Under the pieces are notes generated by a model. It searched no databases, had not been told where the DNA came from, and saw nothing but the letters and a program-made list of their open reading frames with translations. Below are positions 42,838-52,169 of a DNA stretch of 64,000 nucleotides, piece by piece. The stretch is from Lachnospiraceae bacterium (GTDB taxonomy: Bacteria > Bacillota > Clostridia > Lachnospirales > Lachnospiraceae), in contig JAILNS010000031.1 of NCBI GenBank assembly GCA_024691305.1, positions 1 to 64,000 on the forward strand. Direction: 5' to 3'. A program made the position numbers and the translations under genes. How positions within the stretch are numbered: the first letter of the stretch is position 1; the number at the start of each line of letters is the position of its first letter.

Positions 42838-43682
42838 TAGATCGTTATGATCACTCCGCCATCATTGGCGTAGGTGGTACTTACGCCCCTTCCGGCTAAT
42901 ATCATAACAGGTGCTTCTGTAATATCCTGCAGCTGATCGGCAAGTTCTTTTGCACGGTCGGGGCAGTTTATCTGGGTTATGATTATTTGTCTTTTTTCGT
43001 TATTATGATGTCTTGTATGTATTATGTCAACCATCTGACGGAGGGCTTTCTTTATTCCGATAGCCTGTCCGAGCTGTTCGATTACTCCGTCAACACCGGT
43101 AAGAACGGGTTTTATATTTAAGGTAGTGGCTACAGCTGCCTTGATACCCTTGATCCTTCCGTTTTTGATGAAGGTATCAAGATTGTCGATAACGAAGTAT
43201 GTCTTGACAGAATCCCTGAAGGCATCGATAGCAGGGCAGATCTCATCAAAAGTCATTCCTGACTCTGCATATTCCATGATCTTGAGTGCAATCTGGGTTT
43301 CGGCTGATGCTGCCGACTGCGAATCGATTATATGGAAGTTCTTGGGACCGAATTCGTCTTCAAGTTCTTCTTCGTACAGCTGGGCTGCAAGCGTAGCGGA
43401 GTTAAAACAACCGCTCAACTTGCTGCCCAGAGAGATCACATATATATCATCTACATCACAGCTGTAGGCAGCCATATATGCCTCGGGTGCGGGACATGCC
43501 GAACGGGCGCATTCTTCGGAGGCTGCTACTCTTTTTAAGAAATCAGCCTGGTTGAATGAATCGTCATCCTTGATCCTGTATTCGCCTATTTCAAGTTCCA
43601 AAGGAATCCTGACAAAACGTGGATCGCTATAAAGTTCGTCCGGCAGCTCACAACAGCTGTCTGCGATGATCCGATATGACAT
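42837..43682 (-). CDS. DegV family fatty-acid-binding protein
   Basis: 281 residues. It starts MSYRIIADSCCELPDELY, the DegV opening, and has the conserved ISLGSKLSGCFNSATLAAQL region that binds the fatty acid head group, then the FVIDNLDTFIKNGRIKG motif. DegV (FakB) proteins carry fatty acids to the FakA kinase for membrane lipid synthesis; the partner is not in the window. The ATG shares one base with the argG stop (TAATG), so translation of the two genes is coupled. Confidence 0.9.
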   Translation of the reverse strand: MSYRIIADSCCELPDELYSDPRFVRIPLELEIGEYRIKDDDSFNQADFLKRVAASEECARSACPAPEAYMAAYSCDVDDIYVISLGSKLSGCFNSATLAAQLYEEELEDEFGPKNFHIIDSQSAASAETQIALKIMEYAESGMTFDEICPAIDAFRDSVKTYFVIDNLDTFIKNGRIKGIKAAVATTLNIKPVLTGVDGVIEQLGQAIGIKKALRQMVDIIHTRHHNNEKRQIIITQINCPDRAKELADQLQDITEAPVMILAGRGVSTTYANDGGVIITI

Positions 43683-44908
43683 TATATAATATTCTTTCCT
43701 GTTACTTCCTGCATCTTCATGGCTCTTACCTTGGAGGATAAGCCGAAGAGGTTGATGAAGCCTTCTGCATCGTGATGATCATAGAGATCACCGGTTGTAA
43801 ATGATGCGATACTCTCGTTATAAAGGGTATAAGGAGAGGTTGTGCCGGCTTTGATGATGTTACCTTTATATAATTTAAATTTAACTTCTCCGGTCACATA
43901 ACGCTGTGTAGACTCAACAAATGCCTGAACTGCTTTGCGAAGAGTAGTGAACCATTTTCTTTCGTAAACGATCTGAGCAAAGAGGTTACCCATTTCTTCT
44001 TTGACACGATATGTATCTCTGTCGAGGATGAGTTCCTCAAGCTGCTGATGTGCTTCGTAGAGGATGGTTCCGCCGGGGGTTTCATATACGCCGCGGCTCT
44101 TCATTCCGACAACACGGTTCTCTACGATATCCACGATACCGATACCGTGCTTTCCGCCAAGTTCATTCAGGGTTCTTATGATATCGGAAACCTTCATCTT
44201 TTTGCCGTTAACCGATGTGGGTATTCCTTTTTCAAAAGTCATGGTAACGTACTCGCCTTCTTCGGGAGCCTTCTCGGGAGTAACACCGAGAACGAGAAGA
44301 TGGTCGAAGTTGGGCTCGTTTGCAGGATCCTCAAGCTCAAGACCTTCATGGCTTATATGCCAGAGGTTACGATCGCGGCTGTATGAGCTGGATGCGTCAA
44401 AAGGAAGATGAATACCGTGCTGTTTGCAGTATTCGATCTCTTCTTCTCTGGAGTTCATGGTCCACTTATCGTTTCTCCATGCAGCTATGATCTTTAAGTC
44501 AGGAGCAAGTGCCTTGATACCGAGCTCAAATCTGATCTGGTCATTTCCCTTGCCTGTAGCACCGTGGCAGATCGCTGTAGCACCTTCCTTGCGTGCAATC
44601 TCAACGAGCCTCTTGGCTATTGCGGGACGAGCCATACTGGTTCCGAGCAGATATTTATTCTCGTATACGGCGTGAGCCTGAACACAGGGAACGATGTATT
44701 CGTCACAGAAAACATCGGTGATATCTTCGATATAGAGCTTTTCTGCACCTGAAGCCTTGGCTCTCTCCTCGAGTCCGTCAAGTTCGGTTCCCTGACCGCA
44801 GTCAGCGCAAACGCAGATGACATCGTAATCAAAGTTCTCTTTTAGCCAGGGGATGATTGCGGTAGTATCAAGTCCGCCTGAATATGCAAGTATAACCTTT
44901 TCTTTCAT
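43682..44908 (-). CDS. argG: Argininosuccinate synthase
   Basis: 408 residues, ATG behind AGGAGGATATATATAA. The nucleotide-binding start LAYSGGLDTTAIIPWLKENF, the DCGQG motif, GATGKGNDQIRFE and a late SRGVYETPGGTILYEAH stretch are typical of the family. The enzyme joins citrulline and aspartate with ATP in the next-to-last step of arginine synthesis. It is divergent from argC with a 202-base region between them, and is translationally coupled to degV downstream. Confidence 0.96.
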   Translation of the reverse strand: MKEKVILAYSGGLDTTAIIPWLKENFDYDVICVCADCGQGTELDGLEERAKASGAEKLYIEDITDVFCDEYIVPCVQAHAVYENKYLLGTSMARPAIAKRLVEIARKEGATAICHGATGKGNDQIRFELGIKALAPDLKIIAAWRNDKWTMNSREEEIEYCKQHGIHLPFDASSSYSRDRNLWHISHEGLELEDPANEPNFDHLLVLGVTPEKAPEEGEYVTMTFEKGIPTSVNGKKMKVSDIIRTLNELGGKHGIGIVDIVENRVVGMKSRGVYETPGGTILYEAHQQLEELILDRDTYRVKEEMGNLFAQIVYERKWFTTLRKAVQAFVESTQRYVTGEVKFKLYKGNIIKAGTTSPYTLYNESIASFTTGDLYDHHDAEGFINLFGLSSKVRAMKMQEVTGKNII

Positions 44909-45110
44909 TTATATATATCCTCCTCGTAAGTGATTGGTATTACAGTACACAAAGTTTAGTTTACATCAGATACACTATCTTACGCAAGGAATATATATGG
45001 CAATTTAGGCTTAAATTACTTGTTTGTTATAAATAAATAAGATATATTAGAGGATAGGCTTTTTACAATGCCATAGTTATGGTCAAAAACAGGCGACAGG
45101 AGATGAAAAA
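44909..45110. promoter_or_regulatory. Divergent argG-argC control region
   Basis: For argC, TTGTTT (45020-45025), 17 bases, TATATT (45043-45048). The spacer holds TTATAAATAAATAA, an AT-rich stretch that could be an ArgR-type box, but it is not a clear match. A GTTTACATCA word lies at 44960. The argG promoter is not obvious. Confidence 0.45.
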
Positions 45111-46178
45111 ATGATCAAAGTCGGAATAGTAGGCGCTACCGGATATGCCGGAGCCGAACTTGTAAAGATATTAAGTGTCCATCCGGATGCGGAGATCGTG
45201 TTCCTTGGTTCAAGAGGATATGCGGGTGAGGCTTTTTCAAGAGTCTACGGTAATATGTATGAGATAGTCGATTTAGCCTGCATAGACGACGGAGATTCCT
45301 CTTTTATGGCGGATCTTTCCAAAAAAGCAGATGTTATCTTTACTGCGACTCCTCAGGGTGTATGCGCAGGACTTGTTAATGACGATATCTTATCCAATAC
45401 AAAGATCATAGACCTGTCAGCCGACTTCAGGATAAAAGATGTTGATGTATATGAGAAATGGTACGGCATCAAACATGCGGCTCCGCAGTATATCAAGGAA
45501 GCTGTGTACGGACTGTGTGAGATCAACCGTGATGCGATAAAGGATACGAGGATAATTGCAAATCCCGGATGCTATACAACCTGCAGCATACTGACGGCTT
45601 ATCCCATGGTAAAGGCAGGGCTTATAGATACCGATACGCTCATAGTCGATGCCAAAAGCGGAACTTCCGGAGCAGGCAGGGGCGCAAAGACACAGAACCT
45701 CTTCTGTGAAGTTAACGAAAATATCAAAGCTTACGGAGTAACAAACCACAGACATACTCCCGAAATCGAGGAACAGCTCGGATATGCATGCGGCCATGAA
45801 GTGGTCATAAACTTTACGCCTCATCTGGTTCCCATGAACAGGGGAATCCTGGTTACCGAGTATGCTACGCTCATTAAGCACTCAGACGGTTCACTTCCGA
45901 CTCAGGAAGAAGTGATGAATATATATAAGGAAGCTTATGATAAAGAAAAATTCGTAAGAGTACTTCCCGCCGGAACCAATCCCGAGACAAGATGGGTTGA
46001 AGGATCCAATTACACCGATATAGGATTTAAGATCGACGAAAGGACCGGCCGCATCATCATGATGGGCGCTCTTGATAACATCGTCAAAGGAGCAGCCGGA
46101 CAGGCGGTCCAGAATATGAATATAATGTTTGGCTTGGCAGAGGATACGGGGCTTGATATGCCGCCCGTGTTCCCGTGA
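45111..46178 (+). CDS. argC: N-acetyl-gamma-glutamyl-phosphate reductase
   Basis: 355 residues, ATG behind GACAGGAGATGAAAAA. The NADP-binding start is KVGIVGATGYAGAELV. The catalytic cysteine is in ANPGCYTTCSI, followed by SGTSGAGRGAKT and the HRHTPEIEEQL stretch. The enzyme reduces acetylglutamyl phosphate to the semialdehyde. It is the first gene of the rightward arginine cluster and is followed 13 bases later by a GNAT gene. Confidence 0.96.
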   Translation: MIKVGIVGATGYAGAELVKILSVHPDAEIVFLGSRGYAGEAFSRVYGNMYEIVDLACIDDGDSSFMADLSKKADVIFTATPQGVCAGLVNDDILSNTKIIDLSADFRIKDVDVYEKWYGIKHAAPQYIKEAVYGLCEINRDAIKDTRIIANPGCYTTCSILTAYPMVKAGLIDTDTLIVDAKSGTSGAGRGAKTQNLFCEVNENIKAYGVTNHRHTPEIEEQLGYACGHEVVINFTPHLVPMNRGILVTEYATLIKHSDGSLPTQEEVMNIYKEAYDKEKFVRVLPAGTNPETRWVEGSNYTDIGFKIDERTGRIIMMGALDNIVKGAAGQAVQNMNIMFGLAEDTGLDMPPVFP

Positions 46179-46191
46179 TCGGAGTTTATTT

Positions 46192-46638
46192 ATGGAAATC
46201 CGTAAGATGACAATAGATGATTATTCGCAGGTCAAGGAACTGTGGATGACAATACGCGGCTTTGCGATACGAAGCATCGACGACTCATATGAAGGAGTCA
46301 AGCGCTTTCTTGACCGTAATCCCGACACTTCCGTGGTTGCGATCGAGGACGGAAGGATCGTAGGCGCCATACTTTGCGGGCATGACGGAAGACGCGGATG
46401 TTTGTATCACGTATGCGTTCATGAAGCCTACAGACTTCGCGGGATCGGCAAATCCATGGTCGTATTTTGCATGGAGGCCCTGAAAAAAGAAAATATCAAC
46501 AAGGTATCGCTCATCGCTTTTACCATCAATGATATAGGCAATGCTTTCTGGAAAGAGATCGGATGGGTTAAGCGTGAAGACCTTAACTATTACGATTTTA
46601 CGCTGAATACCGATAATATCACTGCGTTTAACTCGTGA
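46192..46638 (+). CDS. GNAT family N-acetyltransferase in the arginine cluster
   Basis: 148 residues from the ATG at 46192, behind a CGGAGTTTATTT site. A single GNAT domain: DDYSQVKELWMTIRGFA, VVAIEDGRIVGAILCGHDGR, the acetyl-CoA loop YRLRGIGKSMV and FTINDIGNAFWKEIGW. The place between argC and argB is where argJ usually stands, and no argJ is found in the window. I infer a possible N-acetylglutamate synthase role; the family also includes RimI/YpeA-type enzymes with other substrates. Confidence 0.75.
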   Translation: MEIRKMTIDDYSQVKELWMTIRGFAIRSIDDSYEGVKRFLDRNPDTSVVAIEDGRIVGAILCGHDGRRGCLYHVCVHEAYRLRGIGKSMVVFCMEALKKENINKVSLIAFTINDIGNAFWKEIGWVKREDLNYYDFTLNTDNITAFNS

Positions 46639-47200
46639 TCCGGAGTGCGGATGCGGCCTGTGCTTGCGATGGTGATGTAAAATATGCAAAATCTGCGATT
46701 TTACATCGATATTAAGAGATTCAGCAAATCCCGATGTCTATTTTTTAGGATGAGCGGGGCATATACATCGAAATTGAGTAATTGTTGAATTATCGATGCT
46801 GGTTGTCTTTCAAATGTGTCGATAAGTTGACGGGCAGAGGAAGATGAACATCGAAATGATACAAAAATGCCGATTCCGATGTAAAGCCGGTGAATATCAG
46901 CGAGTGATGGACAGCGATATGATACAAAAAAGCCGATTCCGATGTAAAACCGGTGAATATCAGCGAGTGATGGACAGCGAAATAGTAAAAAAATACCGAT
47001 TCCGATGTAAAGCCGGTGAATATCAGCGAGTGATGGACAGCGAAATAATACAAAAATGCCGATACCGATTAAAAGCCGGTAAATACCAGGGAGTAATGGA
47101 AAGCAAAAGAGAAAAAAAAGCCGATTCCGATGTAAAGCCGGTGAATATCAGCGAGTGATGGACAGCGAAAGAATAAAAAATGCAAATTCCGATGTAAATG
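46639..47200. repeat. 63-base tandem array between the GNAT gene and argB
   Basis: Units starting at the word CCGATTCC lie at 46870, 46933, 46996, 47059, 47121 and (degenerate) 47183. The first four intervals are 63, 63, 63 and 62 bases. Single TTTACATCGA/CGATGTAAA words also appear at 46690-46800. Because 63 is a multiple of three, a 104-codon frame (46844-47158) is open, but a diverged unit shows more amino-acid-changing than silent differences, so I do not annotate a gene. Confidence 0.85.
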
Positions 47201-47241
47201 GACATGATCACCATGGTTAAGAAAGATAATAAACAGAAGAA

Positions 47242-47320
47242 TTAAGTAGAAAATGATTAAGCAGAAAATAATTAAGTAGAAAATAATTAAGCAGAAAATA
47301 ATTAAGTAGATAATAATAAA
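47242..47320 (+). repeat. 16-base AT-rich tandem array before argB
   Basis: AAAATAATTAAG(T/C)AG recurs about five times, with alternating T and C, ending 22 bases before the argB start. Confidence 0.85.
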
Positions 47321-47342
47321 TACGAAATGATTGGAGAATGAA

Positions 47343-48242
47343 ATGGATTCAAAAGAAATGGACCTGATAACCGCCAAAGCCGAGACTCTTGTGGAGGCGC
47401 TTCCTTATATTCAGGAGTTTAACCGCAAGATCATAGTTGTTAAATACGGCGGTTCGGCCATGAGTAACGAAGAACTGCAGTTAAATGTCATCAAGGATGT
47501 GACACTGCTTAAACTCGTAGGATTTAAACCCATCATCGTGCATGGCGGCGGTAAGGAGATAAGCCGCTGGGTCGGAAAAGTAGGTAAGGAATCCGAATTT
47601 GTGAACGGACTTCGAGTGACTGATGCGGAAACCATGGAAATAGCTGAAATGGTGTTAAGCAAGGTCAATAAGAATCTGGTCCGAATGGTAGAAGAACTCG
47701 GTGTAAGAGCTGTAGGTATCAGCGGAAAAGACGGCGGACTTCTCAAAGTTACCAAGAAATATTCGGACGGTCAGGATATAGGATATGTCGGGGAAGTTAC
47801 GGACGTAGATCCCAAGATCCTGTACGATCTGCTTGAAAAAGACTTCCTGCCTATAGTTGCTCCTGTCGGGATAGATGAGAATTTTGATACTTACAATATA
47901 AATGCTGACGATGCGGCATGTGCGGTAGCCAAAGCTGTCGGAGCCGAGAAACTTGCATTTCTTACCGATATAGAAGGTCTGTACAAGGATATAAACGATA
48001 AGTCTTCATTCATCTCAAGACTTACCGCAAGTGAAGCAGACAAACTGATAAGTGACGGGTGGATCGGAGGCGGAATGCTTCCCAAGCTTAACAACTGTAC
48101 AAGTGCCATCCGAGCGGGAGTAAACCGCGTGCATATATTGGACGGAAGAATGGCACATTGTCTTTTGCTTGAGATATTCACTAATCAGGGTATCGGAACG
48201 GCGATCATCAGGGATGAGGACAAAGTTGACATAACAAAATGA
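47343..48242 (+). CDS. argB: Acetylglutamate kinase
   Basis: 299 residues from the ATG at 47343, which follows GGAGAATGAA; a TTG at 47331 would add four residues. The nucleotide and substrate loops are [27 protein letters not shown] (GGGKE) and [10 protein letters not shown], with [14 protein letters not shown] for substrate binding. It phosphorylates acetylglutamate, the controlled step in arginine synthesis. An N-terminal helix of the kind needed for arginine feedback is present ([20 protein letters not shown]), which suggests feedback inhibition. Confidence 0.95.
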   Translation: MDSKEMDLITAKAETLVEALPYIQEFNRKIIVVKYGGSAMSNEELQLNVIKDVTLLKLVGFKPIIVHGGGKEISRWVGKVGKESEFVNGLRVTDAETMEIAEMVLSKVNKNLVRMVEELGVRAVGISGKDGGLLKVTKKYSDGQDIGYVGEVTDVDPKILYDLLEKDFLPIVAPVGIDENFDTYNINADDAACAVAKAVGAEKLAFLTDIEGLYKDINDKSSFISRLTASEADKLISDGWIGGGMLPKLNNCTSAIRAGVNRVHILDGRMAHCLLLEIFTNQGIGTAIIRDEDKVDITK

Positions 48243-48361
48243 CCGGCGAAGACAAGGTTGACATAACAAAATAAACTGCGATGGTTTACATAATGTTAAG
48301 ACGGAAGATGAATTCGCGCAACAACAACTAAGGAAATCACGGTTTACATAATATATTATCG
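48217..48361 (+). repeat. Duplicated argB 3' end and GTTTACATAA words
   Basis: GACAAAGTTGACATAACAAA (argB end) is repeated at 48251 as GACAAGGTTGACATAACAAA, about 32 bases on. GTTTACATAA follows at 48284-48293 and 48352-48361, the last 12 bases before argD. Confidence 0.75.
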
Positions 48362-48372
48362 GGAGGCAACCC

Positions 48373-49575
48373 ATGAATATGCAGGAATATATAACTGAAG
48401 CGGAGAAAGATCTGCTCCATACTTATAACAGGTATCAGATAGTGCTTGATAAAGGCGAAGGCGTTTATCTCTATGATATGGAAGGGAAGGAATATCTTGA
48501 TTTTGTATCGGGGATTGCGGTTTTTGCACTCGGATACCACTATCCGGGATACGATGAGGCACTTAAGGCACAGATAGATAAACTGATCCATACGTCGAAT
48601 TATTATTATAATGTGCCCGCGATCGAGGCGGCGCGTAAGATCAAGGCAGCTTCGGGTATGGATCGTGTGTTTTTTACCAATTCCGGTGCAGAGGCCATAG
48701 AGGGGGCACTTAAGGCGGCACGTAAGTATGCATATCTAAAAGACAATACGACCGATCACGAGATAATCGCCATGGAGCATTCATTCCACGGCCGTACATT
48801 CGGTGCGCTGTCGGTGACCGGAAATCCGCACTATCGTGAGGCTTTTGAGCCTATGATCGGAAATATCCGTTTTGCCAATTTAAATGATTTTGGTTCGGTC
48901 ATGAACTGCGTTAGCGATAAGACTTGCGCGATCATACTTGAGACGGTTCAGGGAGAGGGCGGACTCGTGCCTGCAAATGAAGACTTCTTAAGAAAGGTGC
49001 GTGCACTTTGCGATGAGCGTGACATTTTGCTCATACTTGATGAGATACAGTGCGGTATGGGCAGGACAGGATATATGTATGCATGGCAAAAATACGGTGT
49101 TAAGCCTGACATAATGACAAGTGCCAAGGCACTTGGATGCGGTGTGCCGGTAGGTGCGTTCATGATGACCGAGAAAGTTGCGGCGCAGTCTCTTACTGCA
49201 GGCGATCACGGAACCACATACGGCGGAAATCCTCTGGCCTGCGCAGCCATAAGCAAGGTCCTGGATATATATGAAGAAGATAAGATAACCGAGCATGTAA
49301 ACGAAGTTGCTCCGTATCTTGAGAAGAAGCTTGATGAACTTGTAGAGAAATATGATTTTATCATTGAAAGACGCGGAACGGGGCTTATGCAGGGGCTTAA
49401 ATGTGACAGACCCGTAGGGAATATCATAAACTGTGCTGTTTCCAAAGGTCTTATCATAATAAACGCAGGGGCCGACATCTTAAGGTTCGTGCCTTCGCTC
49501 ATAATTGAAAAAGAGCATGTAGACAAGATGATAGATATACTCACACAGGCAATAGAGGAGACAGAGTGTGCATAG
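48373..49575 (+). CDS. argD: Acetylornithine aminotransferase
   Basis: 400 residues, ATG behind TCGGGAGGCAACCC. The class III aminotransferase signature is complete: FVSGIAVFALGYHYP, FFTNSGAEAIEGALKAARKY, HSFHGRTFGALSVTG, ILDEIQCGMGRTG and the pyridoxal-phosphate lysine in IMTSAKALGCGVPVGAF. It converts the acetylglutamate semialdehyde to acetylornithine. The end overlaps the start of the next gene by eight bases, so the solute-binding protein may be made with it. Confidence 0.95.
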   Translation: MNMQEYITEAEKDLLHTYNRYQIVLDKGEGVYLYDMEGKEYLDFVSGIAVFALGYHYPGYDEALKAQIDKLIHTSNYYYNVPAIEAARKIKAASGMDRVFFTNSGAEAIEGALKAARKYAYLKDNTTDHEIIAMEHSFHGRTFGALSVTGNPHYREAFEPMIGNIRFANLNDFGSVMNCVSDKTCAIILETVQGEGGLVPANEDFLRKVRALCDERDILLILDEIQCGMGRTGYMYAWQKYGVKPDIMTSAKALGCGVPVGAFMMTEKVAAQSLTAGDHGTTYGGNPLACAAISKVLDIYEEDKITEHVNEVAPYLEKKLDELVEKYDFIIERRGTGLMQGLKCDRPVGNIINCAVSKGLIIINAGADILRFVPSLIIEKEHVDKMIDILTQAIEETECA

Positions 49576-51223
49576 CATAGAGTCAAGAATTGCTGCAATA
49601 CTGGCAGTTTTATTGATTGCAGGTGTTATTATTGGTGTAGCTGCGAGCGGGAAGGAAATAACCTATCCCGTTGAAGAAGAAGTCAAAGAAACCGCTACAT
49701 ACGAGATAGGCAAAGACACACTGCGCATATGGTATACGGACGAGAATCTGACCGATTATCTGAACAAAGTCGCCGTAAACTACGCCTCCGAGCACGAAGG
49801 GATCAGAGTTGTACCCGTGCTTGTATCGGGGCGTGAGTATCTGGAGGGTATCTCGGATGCTTCAATGAGTGATGAAGAACTTCCCGATCTGTTCATAACT
49901 ACAGGAAATACTCTGGAAAAAGCCAATCTTGCAGGGCTTGCAGATCCCATAGAGCCGCCTGAAGGTGTGGATATCGTATCCATGTTTCCTCAAACGGCCA
50001 TAAATGCCATAACCTATAAGGATTCAATGGTCGCTTATCCTATGTTTTTTGAGTGTTCCGCTCTGTGTTACAACTATACCTACCTGGAGGATTGGGCCAG
50101 AAACACATTAGAGTCCGAGATCCGCGCGGAGATGGCCGAGCAGGAAAAAGAAGCGGCTGAGAATAAGACCGAAGAGACCAAGACAACGGACAGCAAGACA
50201 AGCGATTCGAAGACAACGGACAGCAAGACAAGCGATTCGAAGACAACGGATTCCAAGACCACGACATCCGAAGAGGATAAAAAGAAAGCTGAGGAAGAGG
50301 CAAAGAAAGCCCAGGATGAACTCATCAGTTCAATGGTGTCCGATGAAGATGTGGCGGCATATATAGATGAGAATCTTCCCGTGACCATCGACAAACTTCT
50401 TGTTTTGTCCAACAATTTCGATGCACCTGAGGGCGTTGATACGATCTTTAAGTGGGCAGTTACCGATATCTTTTATAATTACTTTTTTATAGGAGATTCC
50501 ATAAAAGTCGGCGGGGCTCACGGAGATGACACCTCACAGATAGATATATATAACGAGGATGCGATCAAAGGTCTTACGACATATCAGAACCTGAATCAGT
50601 TCTTCTCGATAAGCACGGATGATGTAAGTTACAGCGGAGTGCTTGAAGACTTCAAGGAAGGCCGTATCGTTATGACTATAGTTACGTCTGACTCTGTAAG
50701 GATGCTTAAAGAAGCTTCTGATGAGGGAGAACTTGATTTTGAGTACAGGTTCGCTCCTTTGCCCAATATAAGTGAAGCTGTTCCGGCGCGTTCGATGTCG
50801 GTTACTGATGCGATAGCCATAAACGGATACTCGGATCACAAGGAACAGGCTAATGATTTTGCGTACTATCTGTGCAGCCAGGATCCCAAGGATCTGTATG
50901 AGTGGACCGGTAAGGTTTCGTCGCTTTCCAAATCATATTTTGACGGATATAATGATCCCGAACTTTCGGTGTTTGCGAGCGAGTATACGAGGTCGATCCC
51001 TCTTCCCAAGATGCTTGAGACCAGTAATTACTGGGTCAATCTGGAACTTATCTTTGCGTCGGTATGGGACGGTGCGGATGCAAATGAGTGTCTGAAAGAA
51101 CTTTCCGAGCAGATGAAACTTCAGGTTACGGGCGAAGAGGTCACTGAAGAGAAGATCGTCATCGAGGAAGAAGTTGTGGAAGAGGATGAGATAATAGAAG
51201 AAGATACGATCCCTTCTGAGTAA
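49568..51223 (+). CDS. Extracellular solute-binding protein (family 1) with a low-complexity insert
   Basis: 551 residues, GTG start in the end of argD with GGAG upstream. The N-terminus is a hydrophobic helix (IAAILAVLLIAGVIIGVAA) with no lipobox cysteine, so it is an anchored or secreted protein. The two-domain sugar/oligopeptide-type binding fold is suggested by TLRIWYTDENLTDYLNK, ELPDLFITTG and GRIVMTIVTSDSV. Residues ~190-255 are an insert of TTDSKTSDSK repeats (encoded by 30-base DNA repeats) and KKAEEEAKKAQ. The tail is very acidic (EEEVVEEDEIIEED). No permease gene is near, and the ligand is unknown. The tie to argD is odd. Confidence 0.8.
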   Translation: MHSIESRIAAILAVLLIAGVIIGVAASGKEITYPVEEEVKETATYEIGKDTLRIWYTDENLTDYLNKVAVNYASEHEGIRVVPVLVSGREYLEGISDASMSDEELPDLFITTGNTLEKANLAGLADPIEPPEGVDIVSMFPQTAINAITYKDSMVAYPMFFECSALCYNYTYLEDWARNTLESEIRAEMAEQEKEAAENKTEETKTTDSKTSDSKTTDSKTSDSKTTDSKTTTSEEDKKKAEEEAKKAQDELISSMVSDEDVAAYIDENLPVTIDKLLVLSNNFDAPEGVDTIFKWAVTDIFYNYFFIGDSIKVGGAHGDDTSQIDIYNEDAIKGLTTYQNLNQFFSISTDDVSYSGVLEDFKEGRIVMTIVTSDSVRMLKEASDEGELDFEYRFAPLPNISEAVPARSMSVTDAIAINGYSDHKEQANDFAYYLCSQDPKDLYEWTGKVSSLSKSYFDGYNDPELSVFASEYTRSIPLPKMLETSNYWVNLELIFASVWDGADANECLKELSEQMKLQVTGEEVTEEKIVIEEEVVEEDEIIEEDTIPSE

Positions 51224-51317
51224 GTTTTTGCTTTTTTGGATATTTGTCCGCAAATCTGCGGTAAATATATATGCGCGTAGGGGGCTTCCCTCATGAATAC
51301 ATGAGAGGTCTACGCAA

Positions 51318-52154
51318 ATGAAGATAATTGAATACAAAAAGAAAAGTGTGCATTTGTATACTTTTATAACACGTGCTATTCTAATAGCCCTTGCTTTGGC
51401 AGTATGGAGTTTCTTATTGTGCGGATGCAGCGCAAGGGATTCCGGGTTATACCGAGTGAGTGTCGAAGCAGGCGGTGCGCAGTCTGCAGATGTGGGGCTT
51501 GAGGGTTCTGATCCGAAAGCCGGTCTTCAATCCGGGGAGAGCGGAACGGACAGCGGAACGGAAACCGTAGACAACGGCGGAACGGAAACCGTAGACAACG
51601 GCGGAACTGACGGAAGTGGTTCTGACCCGAAGGCCGGTCTTCAATCCGACGAGAGCGGACTTGATAATGGCACGGACGAATCTGAAGATCTGCATGTTTT
51701 TGTACATGTCTGCGGGGCAGTTAAAGAACCCGGTGTCTATGAAATGGATCCGGAAGACAGAGTTTATAATGCAATCGATGCTGCAGGAGGCTTTACGGAT
51801 GAGGCTGCAACAGATTATGTAAACCTCGCAATGGTGATCTCGGACGGAATGAAGCTGGACATTCCTACGGCAGATGAAGTGGAAGCGCTTGAGGAAGCAG
51901 GAATTTCGGCAGTAGAATATCGGGGAAATGCTCCGGCCGCTGCAGAGTCCCCCGGGCTTATCAATATTAATACGGCTGATAAGACCGCACTCATGGGCAT
52001 CACAGGGATAGGCGAGACCAAGGCGGAGGCCATAATAGCTTACAGGGAGGCTCATGGGAACTTCGGCTCCATAGAAGATATCAAAAACGTGACAGGCATA
52101 GGAGATTCGACATATAATAAATTTAAAGATGAGATTACAGTCGGCAGCAAATGA
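51318..52154 (+). CDS. comEA: ComEA-like DNA-binding protein
   Basis: 278 residues. A hydrophobic segment at about 17-37 ends in LLCGCSAR, which may be a lipobox. A disordered Gly/Ser/Asp-rich part with two copies of SDPKAGLQS and TETVDNGG follows (residues 55-115). Then come an SLBB domain (VHVCGAVKEPGVYEM) and two helix-hairpin-helix motifs at the end (GLININTADKTALMGITGIG and VTGIGDSTYNKFK). ComEA binds incoming double-stranded DNA at the cell surface and passes it to ComEC, which is also in the window. It precedes the response-regulator gene by 15 bases. The disordered part is longer than in most ComEA proteins. Confidence 0.88.
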   Translation: MKIIEYKKKSVHLYTFITRAILIALALAVWSFLLCGCSARDSGLYRVSVEAGGAQSADVGLEGSDPKAGLQSGESGTDSGTETVDNGGTETVDNGGTDGSGSDPKAGLQSDESGLDNGTDESEDLHVFVHVCGAVKEPGVYEMDPEDRVYNAIDAAGGFTDEAATDYVNLAMVISDGMKLDIPTADEVEALEEAGISAVEYRGNAPAAAESPGLININTADKTALMGITGIGETKAEAIIAYREAHGNFGSIEDIKNVTGIGDSTYNKFKDEITVGSK

Positions 52155-52169
52155 TAATGGATGTGAGTT

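Noticed and set aside
51810-51835. A GTTATGTAAACC-like word inside comEA, and a similar one inside the GerMN gene at 55118
   Set aside because: They code for YVN in well-conserved positions, are single copies and are probably chance occurrences.
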